A DNA stretch of 64,000 nucleotides from Siminovitchia acidinfaciens (GTDB lineage: Bacteria; Bacillota; Bacilli; Bacillales; Bacillaceae_C), in assembly GCF_003605385.1 (NCBI RefSeq), contig NZ_QYTV02000001.1, forward strand, positions 1-64,000, read 5' to 3'. Positions within the stretch are counted from its first letter, which is position 1. Each line of letters begins with the position of its first letter. The position numbers and the translations under genes are program-made. Positions 44,274 to 53,879 of this stretch are shown in pieces. The notes below the pieces were generated by a model. It was not told the origin of the DNA. It saw nothing but the letters and a program-made list of their open reading frames with translations, and did no database searches.

Positions 44274-44819
44274 CTAAGCCATCAGATATGGCAATACGAC
44301 TCCTCCATAAACAAACGCGGCAACAATCATGATGGCCGGGTGGATTTTCCACCAAATAATTGCGACCAATGATATGGCGCCGATAAAAATAGATTGCCAG
44401 ATGCCGATGGAATCGAAGGAAACAGAGCTGAATTGCCATGTCAGCTGAATCATCATCACGGCAATTACTGGTTGCACCAGCATCGTCATTCCCTTAACGA
44501 CAGGTGACTGTTTAAAATGATTCAATATTTTCAGCAATATGATAATGGCGATGGCTGAGGGAGCTACTGTTCCGATTGTTGCGACGATGAGCCCGAGCCA
44601 GCCGGCTTCTTGATAGCCCGCGAATGCAGCGATTTTCGTTGCAATTGGACCGGGGAGGGCATTGGCTACGGCTAACATATCGACGAACTCCGTATTCGTC
44701 ATCCAGCCGTAATGGTCCACTATTTGCTGCTGCGTTAACGGTATGGTTGCCGGCCCGCCGCCGTAGCCCAATATATTGGCGACAAAAAAGGCCCAGAATA
44801 AATCCCAATAAATCATCAT
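44274..44819 (-). CDS. Chromate transporter (CHR family), second half-size subunit
   Basis: A 181-residue membrane protein of the short CHR type. YGGGPATIPLTQQQIVDHYGWMTNTEFVDMLAVANALPGPIATKIAAFAGYQ carries the CHR domain motif with NALPGPIATK. Short CHR proteins work as heteromeric pairs; its partner overlaps its start by four bases upstream. Chromate efflux is the family function; in Bacillaceae some pairs may move other anions. Confidence 0.85.
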   Translation of the reverse strand: MMIYWDLFWAFFVANILGYGGGPATIPLTQQQIVDHYGWMTNTEFVDMLAVANALPGPIATKIAAFAGYQEAGWLGLIVATIGTVAPSAIAIIILLKILNHFKQSPVVKGMTMLVQPVIAVMMIQLTWQFSSVSFDSIGIWQSIFIGAISLVAIIWWKIHPAIMIVAAFVYGGVVLPYLMA

Positions 44820-45427
44820 GACGACATACCCCCGCTATTTTCCCCCATGCTTTCCTTCTTGCCCCATTTCTGTTTAGCCCATTCAAACACTTTGATATGG
44901 ACAGTGCCATATGCAAGAAAGGCAATAATGACGATAGCCGGATGCACGTCTAATACGCCAAGAAGCAAGAAGGCGATGAGTCCAAAACCAACGCCAATCA
45001 CCTTTCCGAGTCCGCCCCAAGTTTTTGCGCAAAATTCATAAGCTGTGATTCCGAGCAGCACAGCAACGACCGGCCTTACGGCTGCAATCATTCCGGCTAC
45101 AATGACTGATTCTTTCATGGCATATAGGGCTCCGAGTAAACCAACAATCGCAATTGTTGTCGGTAAAATGTGTGATAGGATGGCCACTACCGCCCCCGCA
45201 GCTCCTTTTTGTTGATAGCCGAGCTGTGCAGCCATTTTGGTGGCGATCGGTCCCGGCAAAGCGTTGGCAAAAGCCAGTAGCTCGCCGAATTCTTTATCAT
45301 TCATCCACTGAAAACGGGTGACCGCTTCATGCCGGAACAGAGGAATGACGGAAGGTCCTCCTCCATAGCCGAATATCCCAACCCTTAACATGGCGCCTGA
45401 AATCGCCATGTATCCTTTGAGGTCCAT
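44816..45427 (-). CDS. Chromate transporter (CHR family), first half-size subunit
   Basis: 203 residues from ATG 45427, chosen because AGGAGGG lies seven bases before it (an in-frame TTG at 45433 lies closer). GYGGGPSVIPLFRHEAVTRFQWMNDKEFGELLAFANALPGPIATKMAAQLGYQ matches the CHR motif and parallels the partner gene. Together the two half-size proteins make the equivalent of a full-length ChrA. Confidence 0.85.
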   Translation of the reverse strand: MDLKGYMAISGAMLRVGIFGYGGGPSVIPLFRHEAVTRFQWMNDKEFGELLAFANALPGPIATKMAAQLGYQQKGAAGAVVAILSHILPTTIAIVGLLGALYAMKESVIVAGMIAAVRPVVAVLLGITAYEFCAKTWGGLGKVIGVGFGLIAFLLLGVLDVHPAIVIIAFLAYGTVHIKVFEWAKQKWGKKESMGENSGGMSS

Positions 45428-45596
45428 TTCCAATCCCTCCTAAATTATAGTCCTAACTTTAAAAAAGACAGTGAAAACAATGATTTAATATTTAATAATT
45501 TACCTTGAGACACGGCCTTCCTAATGACGCAGCGAACCCTTAATCATGCCCCTGTCTGCCATTTTTTCGCCGATACGGGTATGGCCAGCAGTTTTC

Positions 45597-45760
45597 GGGC
45601 ATGTTCTTCGACCAAAGATGTCCGATTTTAACGAAGAGAGCGTTTTTCGGGCACGATCCTCGACCAAAGGTTCCCGCTTTTAACGAAGAGAGCGTTTTTT
45701 GGGCAAGTCCTTCGATCAAAGGTTCCCGTTTTTAACGAAGAGAGCGTTTTTCGGGCAAGT
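45597..45760. repeat. 52-bp direct tandem repeat, about three copies
   Basis: GGGC marks recur at 45597, 45649, 45701 and 45753, exactly 52 bases apart. Each unit contains CTTCGACCAAAG-like and TTAACGAAGAGAGCG segments. It is non-coding and lies between the chromate transporter genes and the Lrp gene. The copies differ at a handful of positions. Confidence 0.75.
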
Positions 45761-45764
45761 TCTA

Positions 45765-45912
45765 CAGCTTCGACGCACAAGGTGTGACGGCTTGAGGCGG
45801 CGAGCACCTAGCCAAGCAAGGGTCAAGCTGCTTCCCTGTTCGCTTAAGCTGCCTTCTCGGGAATCGTCCTGTTTGTCCACGCTGCCCGAGGTGCTCGCTT
45901 GCGCTTTTCTTA
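45765..45912 (+). repeat. Dispersed repeat copy with 10-bp terminal inverted repeat
   Basis: GCGAGCACCT (45800-45809) pairs with AGGTGCTCGC (45889-45898). The right end reads GCTTGCGCTTTTCTTA, the inverse of the conserved TAAGAAAAGCG end, and supplies the stop codon of the minus-strand Lrp gene. Confidence 0.6.
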
Positions 45913-46401
45913 AAGTTTAAGTCCCATCCTGCTTTTATATCGCTTTAAAAGCATTTGGGTATCCACGCGCATGATTCCCTTAGTTGAATACAGTGTTTCA
46001 AGCAAAAAGTCTTCCATTTCCTTCATGTTTTTAAAGACGCCATGCATATGTAGGGTACTTGGCCCAGTCATATGGTAGAGACTTGTGACTGCAGGATGCA
46101 AAGCGAGCTTTTCGGCAATTTCATCTAAAAATTTCGGTTCAACATCCACATTGAAAAAAGCTGATACCTGAATTCCTACTTTAATCGGGTTGACTACAGC
46201 CGTAAAACGTTCAATGACCCCATCTTCGATCAATGATTGAATGCGGGCCTGGACTGCTACTCTGGAAAGACCGATTTCTTTGGCAAGATCGGTGTAAGAA
46301 ATCCGTGCATTTTCCAGCAAAATTTCAATAATCCTCTTGTCCGTTTCATTCAATTTCATGGCTGGCATATTGTTTGAGTCAAAATCATCCTTGATTTTCA
46401 T
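45910..46401 (-). CDS. Lrp/AsnC-family transcriptional regulator
   Basis: 163 residues. [58 protein letters not shown] is the AsnC-type winged helix. The remainder is the RAM ligand domain ([45 protein letters not shown]). The first 15 residues before MKLNE are unusual but are preceded by AAAGGAA at nine bases, so I keep the longer start. It is divergent from the Ggt gene and may respond to an amino acid; no target is proven. Confidence 0.82.
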   Translation of the reverse strand: MKIKDDFDSNNMPAMKLNETDKRIIEILLENARISYTDLAKEIGLSRVAVQARIQSLIEDGVIERFTAVVNPIKVGIQVSAFFNVDVEPKFLDEIAEKLALHPAVTSLYHMTGPSTLHMHGVFKNMKEMEDFLLETLYSTKGIMRVDTQMLLKRYKSRMGLKL

Positions 46402-46679
46402 TTTTTCACGTTCCTTTGTTTCGTTTAATGCGTATCAAATAGTTTGTATAAATTGATAATATCTTTCGTTGTGAACAACTATAATCTAATTGACATTCAA
46501 AATCAATGAAAATAGATTAATTTAATTTCGAAAGAAAATGCTTGGTGTGGTGTATGTCTTTGCGGACGCAATGAAATATCTCGTATTCTCATCAACAACA
46601 AAATGAAAGGGGATTATAGAATTTGGTTATTTAATGAAGGTTATTAAAGTAATTTATGTTCACTTTGTTCGTCTGCATA

Positions 46680-46708
46680 TTGACAATATTTTTTAAATTG
46701 CTTACGAT
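46680..46708 (+). promoter_or_regulatory. SigA promoter of the ggt gene
   Basis: TTGACA (46680-46685), 17 bases, TACGAT (46703-46708). A weak cre-like TGGAAGCGCTTTGA follows at 46742-46755. The rest of the 394-base gap shows no gene. Confidence 0.6.
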
Positions 46709-46795
46709 AAAATGGAATCCGGCTTATTTTAAGCGGCTTTTTGGAAGCGCTTTGAAAATAGTAACCTAATCATTCTATATAGAGGAGAGAGTCTA

Positions 46796-48409
46796 TTGAT
46801 CACTTTCAACCATTTATCACACCCTTACCCAATTACAAGGAACTCAGCTTATGCCATGAATGGTGTTGTGGCAACTTCGCAACCGCTTGCAGCACAGGCA
46901 GGGCTGGAAATTTTACAAAAAGGCGGAAATGCCATTGATGCGGCGATTGCTACTGCTGCTTGCCTGACAGTTTGCGAACCGACTTCTAACGGAATCGGCG
47001 GAGATGCTTTTGCGCTAGTTTGGACTAAAGGAAAGCTGCATGGGTTGAACGCCAGCGGACGAGCGCCAAAAAGCATTTCAATTGATAAAGTGAAAGAGCT
47101 GGGTCATGAAGAGATGCCAAAATATGGCTGGATTCCTGTGACGGTGCCAGGTGCACCCGGTGCTTGGGCAGAGCTGTCCAGAAGATTCGGGAAGCTGCCG
47201 TTGAAAGATGTGTTGAAGGATGCCATTACATATGCGGAAGAAGGCTACCCCGTTTCCCCAACGCTGAGCCGATATTGGCGTAAAGCGTTCATTGAATTCT
47301 CGGAGGACCTGAAGGATGACGTTTTTAAACATTGGTTTGATACATTTACTCCGGACGGACATGCTCCGGCGGTTGGTGAAGTATGGAGGTCACAGGGACA
47401 CGCTGACACATTACGTTCAATTGCAGAAACCGATGGTGAATCTTTTTACAGGGGAGAAATCGCTGAAAAGATTGCTGCATTTGCGAGGGAAACCGGCGGA
47501 TTCATTACAGAAGAAGATCTGGCAGAGTATAAGGCGGAATGGGTGGACCCGATCAGCATCAACTACCGTGGGTACGATGTATGGGAAATCCCTCCAAACG
47601 GGCAAGGGATTGTAGCCCTTCAGGCTTTGAATATTTTAAAAGGCTTCGAGTTTACAAGAAAAGAATCATTAGATACATACCACAAGCAGATTGAGGCTAT
47701 GAAGCTTGCTTATGTAGACGGATATAAACATATTACTGATCCGAAGCATATGAAATACACAGTCGAGGAAATACTCAGCGATGCCTATGCTGAGGAGCGG
47801 CGCAAGCTGATTACAGAGGAAGCATGCATGCCTGAACCAGGCGAGCCTTCAACAGGAGGGACGGTTTATCTGGCTACGGCCGACAAGGAAGGGAACATGG
47901 TCTCTTTCATTCAAAGTAACTATCATGGATTCGGGTCGGGGCTGGTCGTTCCAGGTACGGGAATTGCTTTGCAAAACCGAGGATATAACTTTACCTTGGA
48001 TAAAAATCATGTGAATGCCCTTGAAGGAGGGAAGAAGACATTCCATACGATTATCCCGGGATTCTTGACAAAAGGGGATACGGCAGTCGGCCCGTTTGGA
48101 GTCATGGGCGGGTTCATGCAACCTCAAGGACATGTCCAAGTCATCATGAACTCGATTGACTTTGGGCTTCATCCACAGGCAGCACTTGATGCGCCGCGCT
48201 GGCAATGGATCAAAGGTAAAATGGTGGAAGTGGAGCATCGTTTCCCCCATCACTTCGCGGAAGGTTTGGCTTTCCAGGGGCATGATATTCGCATCGCCCT
48301 TGAAACAAATAATTTCGGGCGGGGGCAAATCATCTGGAGAAATCCGGACACGGGTGTGCTTGTGGCAGGGACGGAATCAAGGACAGACGGTGCAATCGCG
48401 GTTTGGTAA
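46796..48409 (+). CDS. Gamma-glutamyltransferase-like Ntn hydrolase (YwrD type, cytosolic)
   Basis: 537 residues with the Ggt fold: GVVATSQPLAAQAGLEILQKGGNAIDAAIATAACLTVCEPTSNGIGGDAF at the N terminus and the autocleavage site PSTGGTVYLATADKEGN, where T356 is the predicted new N-terminal nucleophile. There is no signal peptide, unlike secreted Ggt, so it should act inside the cell on gamma-glutamyl or other acyl amides. TTG start after AGAGGAGAGAG. It is alone downstream of a SigA promoter. A role in hydrolysing gamma-glutamylated amines from the neighbouring block is possible but unproven. Confidence 0.83.
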   Translation: MITFNHLSHPYPITRNSAYAMNGVVATSQPLAAQAGLEILQKGGNAIDAAIATAACLTVCEPTSNGIGGDAFALVWTKGKLHGLNASGRAPKSISIDKVKELGHEEMPKYGWIPVTVPGAPGAWAELSRRFGKLPLKDVLKDAITYAEEGYPVSPTLSRYWRKAFIEFSEDLKDDVFKHWFDTFTPDGHAPAVGEVWRSQGHADTLRSIAETDGESFYRGEIAEKIAAFARETGGFITEEDLAEYKAEWVDPISINYRGYDVWEIPPNGQGIVALQALNILKGFEFTRKESLDTYHKQIEAMKLAYVDGYKHITDPKHMKYTVEEILSDAYAEERRKLITEEACMPEPGEPSTGGTVYLATADKEGNMVSFIQSNYHGFGSGLVVPGTGIALQNRGYNFTLDKNHVNALEGGKKTFHTIIPGFLTKGDTAVGPFGVMGGFMQPQGHVQVIMNSIDFGLHPQAALDAPRWQWIKGKMVEVEHRFPHHFAEGLAFQGHDIRIALETNNFGRGQIIWRNPDTGVLVAGTESRTDGAIAVW

Positions 48410-48414
48410 AAAAA

Positions 48415-48515
48415 GAGCAGGCCTTAGGCGGAAGGCGGAGCAACGATGCCGGCAGCACTTGGGCATCCTTCCCGTCGGCGCTCAATCAGCGACGTTCTGT
48501 CGCATCGCCTAAGCT
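48415..48515 (+). repeat. Dispersed-repeat-like element after ggt
   Basis: CTTAGGCG (about 48423-48430) and CGCCTAAG (about 48507-48514) form the outer arms of a roughly 90-base inverted element, with GC-rich interior palindromic blocks. It resembles the shorter repeat copies but is the most diverged. Confidence 0.4.
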
Positions 48516-48579
48516 TGGACTTTCCCGGTCCGTTAGTACCATATCGTCGTTTGCCAATGCATAATGCAACAATTACAAA

Positions 48580-48610
48580 GGGCTGGTTCCGCTTTTTGCG
48601 GACCCAGCCC
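48580..48610. terminator. Terminator between ggt and the LLM oxidoreductase
   Basis: GGGCTGGTTCCGC (48580-48592) pairs with GCGGACCCAGCCC (48598-48610) around TTTTT, a very stable hairpin between convergent genes. Confidence 0.7.
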
Positions 48611-48627
48611 TGTTATTGGCAATAAAA

Positions 48628-49644
48628 TCACTCCATCATTTCGGCAATTATTTCGTATGAATGCAGGCGGTCTTCCTGATAGAAAATCTGTGAGTTGATA
48701 ATGACCTCGTCCGCTTCGGTTAGGTCGATAAACTCTTTGAGCTTTTGCTCGACAGTATCCGGATCTCCCACAATGGTTGAACCGGAGTCAAGGGTCTGTT
48801 CAACAGATGCCCTTTCAAAAGGCGACCAGATTTTTTCAATGTCATCAACCGGCGGCTTCAATTGAGACGGCATATTCCTGATCAGGCTCAAAAATTGCTG
48901 TTGCTGTGAGGTTGCAAGCCATTGTGCACGCTCTTCGGTATCTGCAACAATCACGTTTACACCAACCATAGTGAGCGGTTTGTCCAATGATGCCGAAGGC
49001 TGGAAGTTCTCCCGGTACAATCGGAGCGCCGGCAGCGTATATTGGGGTGCAAAGTGGCTGGCGAAAGAGAACGGAAGTCCCTTTTGAGCGGCGAGCCTTG
49101 CACTGAATTCACTTGATCCAAGCAACCAGATGGGGACGTCTAGACCTGTTCCCGGATAGGCGTGAACGCGGCCAACTGGATCTTCACTAAAGTAATTTTG
49201 CAGCTCGTCCAGCTGCTGTGGAAACTCTTCTGCACCTCTGTTCAATGTTCGCCGCAAAGCAAAAGCGGTAGCCTGGTCACTGCCCGGAGCACGACCGAGC
49301 CCAAGGTCAATCCGGCCCGGATATAAGGACTCCAAAGTCCCGAATTGTTCGGCGATAACAAGCGTCGCATGGTTTGGAAGCATGATTCCGCCGGCTCCAA
49401 TCCGCATTTTTTTCGTCGCACCGGCTATATGTCCGATGATGACAGAAGTAGCAGAACTGGCAATGCCGGGCATATTATGGTGTTCGGCGAGCCAATACCG
49501 ATTGAAACCCCAATTTTCAACATGCTGCGCAAGCTCAACACTGTTTTTAAATGAATCAGAGGCGTTGCTTCCTTCGGCGATAGGTGCCAAGTCCAAAACA
49601 GATAATGGTATTCCATGGAATTTCTTAATGGACGGAGAATTCAA
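48628..49644 (-). CDS. LLM-class flavin-dependent oxidoreductase (luciferase-like)
   Basis: About 338 residues. [66 protein letters not shown] is the typical N terminus of the group that includes YwcH/YtmO-type proteins, and [15 protein letters not shown] is the flavin-phosphate loop. It uses FMNH2 and oxygen on an unknown substrate. I chose TTG 49644, nine bases after AGGAG; the longer frame starting at 49662 would swallow that site. Confidence 0.82.
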   Translation of the reverse strand: MNSPSIKKFHGIPLSVLDLAPIAEGSNASDSFKNSVELAQHVENWGFNRYWLAEHHNMPGIASSATSVIIGHIAGATKKMRIGAGGIMLPNHATLVIAEQFGTLESLYPGRIDLGLGRAPGSDQATAFALRRTLNRGAEEFPQQLDELQNYFSEDPVGRVHAYPGTGLDVPIWLLGSSEFSARLAAQKGLPFSFASHFAPQYTLPALRLYRENFQPSASLDKPLTMVGVNVIVADTEERAQWLATSQQQQFLSLIRNMPSQLKPPVDDIEKIWSPFERASVEQTLDSGSTIVGDPDTVEQKLKEFIDLTEADEVIINSQIFYQEDRLHSYEIIAEMME

Positions 49645-49737
49645 AAATAACCACTCCTTCAATATCTCTTAATGGAAATGATAGAATGTTTATAAGTGTA
49701 CGTCCAATTATGTGACTTTGAATGGGAGGGGAACTTA

Positions 49738-50037
49738 TTGGAAAGATTGTCTGAGCAAGTGATTGAAGAAAGGCTTTCTGAACTTACTGACTGGAAGTTG
49801 ACTGATGAAAAATGGATTGTCCGTAAATATCGCTTCAGGGACTATTTGAAGGGTATTTCCTTTGTGCAAAAGATTGCGGAAGAATCGGAGAGAGTTCAGC
49901 ACCATCCATTTATTTCAATTGACTACAAGCTTATTACGGTGAGAATATCCTCCTGGAGAGCAAAAGGGTTGACGGAGCTGGACTTTAAAATGGCGGAGAT
50001 ATATGAACGTCTTTATTCAGAGACAAAGAAGTTATAA
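49738..50037 (+). CDS. Pterin-4a-carbinolamine dehydratase
   Basis: 99 residues from TTG 49738, seven bases after [66 protein letters not shown] carries the PCD/DCoH core with the HHP motif and the following beta-strand. It dehydrates 4a-hydroxytetrahydropterin. No pterin-dependent hydroxylase is in the window; in Bacillaceae the gene often stands alone. Confidence 0.82.
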   Translation: MERLSEQVIEERLSELTDWKLTDEKWIVRKYRFRDYLKGISFVQKIAEESERVQHHPFISIDYKLITVRISSWRAKGLTELDFKMAEIYERLYSETKKL

Positions 50038-50130
50038 TTTTCTTCTATGATATTTAGAAAGTTTTGTATACTTCCATTATTTGCTTCCTCATGGTACCAT
50101 ATCTGTAGATACGTAACTTCATATGAAAAT

Positions 50131-50222
50131 CACTAGGGGAATCCTTAACAAGGACTGAGAGAAGAGTGGAACTCTGATACCCTTATGACCTGATCAGGTT
50201 TGAGCCTGCGGAGGGAAGTGTC
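50131..50222 (+). ncRNA. TPP riboswitch (THI element)
   Basis: The conserved pieces appear in order: AGGGGAATCC, CTGAGA (50154-50159), ATACCCTTATGACCTGATCAGG and GCGGAGGGAAGTG. This is the usual thi-box core, 5' of a terminator and the thiazole-synthesis genes. TPP binding should favour termination. Confidence 0.9.
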
Positions 50223-50246
50223 ATGCTTTTTATTGTAGTTTAAAAT

Positions 50247-50279
50247 GCCACTTTCCTGGAAAAGAGAAGGTGGCTTTTT
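50247..50279 (+). terminator. Riboswitch-controlled terminator
   Basis: GCCACTTTC (50247-50255) pairs with GAAGGTGGC (50266-50274) and TTTTT follows. It starts 25 bases after the aptamer and is the expected expression platform. Confidence 0.85.
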
Positions 50280-50329
50280 GCGTTGGAAAGAAAGTATCAA
50301 ATTTTTAGATGCGAATACTTTAAGTCCTG

Positions 50330-50612
50330 AGTATTCGGATCCAGCCCGAAGGACAGGATGTCCTAGAGCCGCCGACGCCCTCTGCTCGAGGTCACAAGCC
50401 CGCAAGGAAGCTATTCAGGAAGAATGTGCTCCTGTGCCGTGGTTTATTCGAAGAAGTCTTGTTCAGCTCGTCGCAAAGCTGCACGAAGCTTATTCAAGGA
50501 GGCTTTACATGAGTTGATTGAAGTCAGATACTTTCCTGTAGTGGCTGGGGAAACGCCTCCTCGGAACTCGTCTTGTGCTTGTCGCCTAAGGCTGCGCGCC
50601 TTGCGCTTTTCA
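50330..50612 (+). repeat. Dispersed repeat, full-length copy inside the thi leader
   Basis: Starts near GATCCAGCCCGAAGGAC and ends in GCGCCTTGCGCTTTTC. It shares AGAATGTGCTCCTG and GTCGCAAAGCTGCACGAAG with the copy at 33.4 kb, and on its reverse strand matches the copy at 1.6-1.9 kb. It separates the riboswitch terminator from the tenI ribosome site by about 340 bases and must be transcribed. Confidence 0.7.
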
Positions 50613-50640
50613 AATTTGGCAAAGGAGGGGTGTAATCGGA

Positions 50641-51258
50641 GTGGAGTTGGTTGCTGTAACGAATGACCGGCTGGAAGTTGACTCGCTTGCACGCGTTATG
50701 ATTGAGGTTGAGCCCTTTGTCGACTATTTCATTATCAGAGAGAGGACAAAAACTGCGGCTGAATACATAAACCTAATCGGTCAATTGACTGAAGCGAGTG
50801 TCAATAAAGAAAAGCTGATTGTCAATGATCGGGTGGATGTTGCTGTCGCAACAGGCATCAACAAGGTTCAGCTGCCCGGACACGGTTTGACTGTCCAACA
50901 GGTAAAAATAAATTTTTCTCAATTTCGTGCCGGAAGGTCGGTCCATTCGGTGAAGGAAGCATTGGAGGCAAACGAGGCAGGAGCCGATTGGCTTTTATAT
51001 GGTCATGTTTTTCCAACGGATTGCAAGAGAGGCTTGCCCGCGCGAGGTCTTGTTGAGCTGAAAAAGATTGTGGAAGATGTGCCGGCCAATATTTATGCGA
51101 TTGGCGGAATCAAGCCCTGGCATGTAGCGGAATTGTGTGAGATTAAAATCAGGGGCATTGCGGTCATGTCCTCCATATTTGGCAGCTCGGATCCAGCTTC
51201 AGCTGCCGCTGAATATTATGAAGCCTGCCAATCTTATCATTCAGTTGAAAGGGATTGA
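50641..51258 (+). CDS. tenI: TenI-like thiazole tautomerase
   Basis: A 205-residue TIM-barrel protein of the ThiE/TenI family. VTNDRL, IIRERTKTAAEYINLI, LIVNDRVDVAVATGINKVQLPGHGL, RSVHSVKEALEANEAGADWLLYGHVFPTDCKRGLPARG and YAIGGI are family blocks. It sits in the thiazole cluster with thiS, thiG and thiF, which favours TenI (aromatising the ThiG product) over thiamine-phosphate synthase. The GTG start is 12 bases after AGGAGG, a long spacing. Confidence 0.82.
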   Translation: MELVAVTNDRLEVDSLARVMIEVEPFVDYFIIRERTKTAAEYINLIGQLTEASVNKEKLIVNDRVDVAVATGINKVQLPGHGLTVQQVKINFSQFRAGRSVHSVKEALEANEAGADWLLYGHVFPTDCKRGLPARGLVELKKIVEDVPANIYAIGGIKPWHVAELCEIKIRGIAVMSSIFGSSDPASAAAEYYEACQSYHSVERD

Positions 51259-51263
51259 ATTAA

Positions 51264-51464
51264 GTGAATATCACATTGAATGGAAATGCTTATGAATTAC
51301 CAGAAGGTGTTTCGAATGTTCGGTTGCTGCTTGAACATCTGGAGCTTTCCAATCGAATTGTCATTGTTGAATTAAATAAAGAAATTGTTCAAAAAGAGGA
51401 TTATGACCGTCCAATCAGAGAGCGGGACGAAGTAGAAATGATCCATTTTGTAGGAGGAGGATAA
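51264..51464 (+). CDS. thiS: ThiS sulfur-carrier protein
   Basis: 66 residues with a ubiquitin-like fold (MNITLNGNAYELPEG, IVIVELNKEIVQKEDYD) and the required C-terminal Gly-Gly (VEMIHFVGGG), which ThiF adenylates and converts to thiocarboxylate. GTG start six bases after tenI; thiG follows after three bases. Confidence 0.92.
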   Translation: MNITLNGNAYELPEGVSNVRLLLEHLELSNRIVIVELNKEIVQKEDYDRPIRERDEVEMIHFVGGG

Positions 51465-51467
51465 AAA

Positions 51468-52235
51468 ATGTTAAAACTGGGAGATAGAACTTTTCAATCA
51501 AGGTTATTATTAGGAACAGGTAAATATCCGAACTTTGAAATCCAAAAGGAAGCAGTCCGGGTTTCCGAGGCAGAAATTCTCACATTCGCACTTAGAAGAA
51601 TGAATGTATTTGAACCTTCACAGCCGAATTTCTTGGAAATGCTGGATCTGTCGAAGTACACACTTCTTCCAAATACAGCTGGAGCAAAAACTGCTGAAGA
51701 AGCTGTAAGAACTGCACAGTTGGCAAAGGCCTCAGGGCTGTGCGACATGGTGAAGGTCGAAATCATTGGATGTGACCGGTCACTGCTTCCTGATCCGGTA
51801 GAAACATTGAGGGCTTCAGAAATGCTTTTGAAAGAAGGATTTACCGTACTTACATACACTTCGGATGATGTGGTGTTGGCCAGAAGGCTGGAAGAGCTCG
51901 GTGTCCATGCGGTCATGCCGGGTGCATCGCCGATTGGCTCGGGAAAGGGGATTTTAAACCCGCTAAATTTAAAATTCATCATTGAACAATCGAAGGTGCC
52001 TGTAATTATCGACGCGGGAATTGGTTCACCGAAAGATGCGGCATACGCCATGGAACTTGGAGCGGATGCAGTTCTGTTGAACACAGCGGTTTCGGGCGCG
52101 AAGGACCCTGTGAAAATGGCCGAGGCCATGAAGCTTGCAATTGAAGCCGGTCGCCTGGGATATGAGGCAGGGCGGATTGAAGAACGGGATTATGCTGTTG
52201 CGAGCAGTCCGATGGAAGGGTTGCTTCCAACTTGA
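51468..52235 (+). CDS. thiG: Thiazole synthase ThiG
   Basis: A 255-residue TIM barrel. [18 protein letters not shown] at the start, MVKVEIIGC with the Schiff-base Lys, [17 protein letters not shown] for phosphate binding and [34 protein letters not shown]. It joins deoxyxylulose phosphate, dehydroglycine and ThiS-thiocarboxylate. Length is normal. Its stop overlaps the thiF start by four bases (TTGA). Confidence 0.93.
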   Translation: MLKLGDRTFQSRLLLGTGKYPNFEIQKEAVRVSEAEILTFALRRMNVFEPSQPNFLEMLDLSKYTLLPNTAGAKTAEEAVRTAQLAKASGLCDMVKVEIIGCDRSLLPDPVETLRASEMLLKEGFTVLTYTSDDVVLARRLEELGVHAVMPGASPIGSGKGILNPLNLKFIIEQSKVPVIIDAGIGSPKDAAYAMELGADAVLLNTAVSGAKDPVKMAEAMKLAIEAGRLGYEAGRIEERDYAVASSPMEGLLPT

Positions 52236-53245
52236 ACACCCGGTATTCAAGGCAGGAATTATTTGAACCGATTGGGGAAGAAGGTCAAAAGAAGATTGGC
52301 CAGGCCCATGTTTTGATTATTGGTGCGGGAGCTCTTGGATCGGCGAGTGCGGAAATGCTTGCCCGCTCCGGTGTCGGACGTCTCACGATTGTTGACCGGG
52401 ATATTTTGGACTGGAGCAACTTGCAAAGGCAGCAACTATATACCGAGCAGGATGTACATGATCAGCTTCCAAAGGCGGTAGCTGCTAAACGCCGCTTAAG
52501 CGAAGTGAACAGCATGATCGAAGTTGAAACATTTACAGCTGATGTAACAGCGGAAAACGCAGAAGAGCTAGTCAGGGGAAAAACTTTGATTGTTGATGCT
52601 ACGGATAATATAGAAACAAGGCTGTTGATGAACGATGCGGCTTTGAAGGCGGGCATTCCGTTTTTTATGGGAGCAGTTGTCGCCAGCTACGGGCTGACAT
52701 TTACGATAGGGATGGGGGACCGACCGTGCCTTCATTGCCTGCTTGACAAGCTTCCGCCGCAGACTTTGACTTGCGATACGGCAGGGGTCATCAGCCCGAT
52801 CATTCAAGTCGTAGCCGCCAATCAAGTGACGAATGTTTTCAAATATCTCGTAGGGGAAAAAGTGGATCACCGCCTGAAATCATTTGATCTTTGGACGGGT
52901 GATCAGGCCGCGATTGATGTGACATCGCTCCGCCGCCCTAATTGTCCAAGCTGCTCTGACACGGCGAATTATCCATTTTTATCAAGGGAAAATCAGACGA
53001 AAACAGCTGTGTTATGCGGACGGGATACAGTGCAGCTGACATTATCGCGTGATAGAGGTGTGGAGCTCAAGCCGCTTGCCGAGTCCATCCGCCCGATCGT
53101 AAGCGACCTTATTTCAAATGTGCATTTGGTTGCCTGCCAATTTGACGGCCACCGGATTGTATTATTCCGCGATGGCCGCATGCTGGTGCATGGCACGAAG
53201 GATATTGTCAAAGCAAAAACTGTTGCAGCGAAGCTGTTGGGATAA
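52232..53245 (+). CDS. thiF: ThiF/MoeB-type adenylyltransferase
   Basis: 337 residues. [44 protein letters not shown] is the E1-like ATP site, [14 protein letters not shown] the following motif, and CLHC plus CPSC are the zinc ligands. A C-terminal 80-residue domain resembles that of MoeB-type proteins. By position it activates ThiS. It starts at TTG overlapping thiG. The cluster has no thiO, tenA, thiD or thiC. Confidence 0.88.
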   Translation: MNTRYSRQELFEPIGEEGQKKIGQAHVLIIGAGALGSASAEMLARSGVGRLTIVDRDILDWSNLQRQQLYTEQDVHDQLPKAVAAKRRLSEVNSMIEVETFTADVTAENAEELVRGKTLIVDATDNIETRLLMNDAALKAGIPFFMGAVVASYGLTFTIGMGDRPCLHCLLDKLPPQTLTCDTAGVISPIIQVVAANQVTNVFKYLVGEKVDHRLKSFDLWTGDQAAIDVTSLRRPNCPSCSDTANYPFLSRENQTKTAVLCGRDTVQLTLSRDRGVELKPLAESIRPIVSDLISNVHLVACQFDGHRIVLFRDGRMLVHGTKDIVKAKTVAAKLLG

Positions 53246-53264
53246 AAAGTCTGAAGTTGCAAAA

Positions 53265-53285
53265 CGGGAGGTGTGTAAGCACCTC
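53265..53285. terminator. Hairpin between convergent thiF and GNAT genes
   Basis: GGAGGTG pairs with CACCTCC around GTAAG-type loop bases; T tracts are weak on both sides. Confidence 0.5.
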
Positions 53286-53289
53286 CTGC

Positions 53290-53844
53290 CTAATTTAGAA
53301 ATAATGCCATTAAAATAATATCTTCATAACTCCCATTGTCATTTTTAACTGCCCTTCTTTGAATCCTTTCTTCAATAAATCCAAATCTCTTATATAGATG
53401 AACGGCATGCTTGTTATTGGAAAAAACTTCAAGGCGAATTTTTTCAATTAAAGGATTGTTTTCAGCCCATACTATAAGAGACATCAGCAACGCTTTGCCA
53501 ATTCCTTGATTTCGAAATTCTTTTTTTACACTCATTCCGAAGGAGCCTTGGTGTTCATTTCGTTTCCTATGTCCACAGTGAAAGTCTAGAAACCCAATAA
53601 TTTCTCCTCCATAATCTGCAAGTAAGGCCAACTTTCCAGCGGTATCATGCATTTCCTGCAAGTGTTGTTTTTGTTTTTCGTTTTTAATCTCAAATTCAGC
53701 CGAAGAAGTCAATAAATAGGGTGCCTCGTCTAAAATGTTTTTTGTATAATGTATTAATTGATCAGCATCTGTGGGTAAAGCTGTCCTTACTTCAAAATTT
53801 TCACCGTTTAACATCTTATACATATTTGGTTGTATCTTTCCCAT
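53290..53844 (-). CDS. GNAT-family N-acetyltransferase (generic)
   Basis: About 184 residues. VRTALPTDADQLIHYTKN at the start, IIGFLDFHCGHRKRNEHQGSFGMSVKKEFRNQGIGKALLMSLIVWAENN (acetyl-CoA loop RNQGIGKAL) and KIRLEVFSNNKHAVHLYKRFGFIEE form a complete GNAT fold of the RimI/PhinothricinAT-like type. It is unrelated to the YhcX-type GNATs in this window. Start ATG 53844 (or 53847) after GGGAGG. The acceptor is unknown. Confidence 0.82.
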   Translation of the reverse strand: MGKIQPNMYKMLNGENFEVRTALPTDADQLIHYTKNILDEAPYLLTSSAEFEIKNEKQKQHLQEMHDTAGKLALLADYGGEIIGFLDFHCGHRKRNEHQGSFGMSVKKEFRNQGIGKALLMSLIVWAENNPLIEKIRLEVFSNNKHAVHLYKRFGFIEERIQRRAVKNDNGSYEDIILMALFLN

Positions 53845-53879
53845 CATCTCGCCTCCCATTAGTCAGGACAGGATTCATT

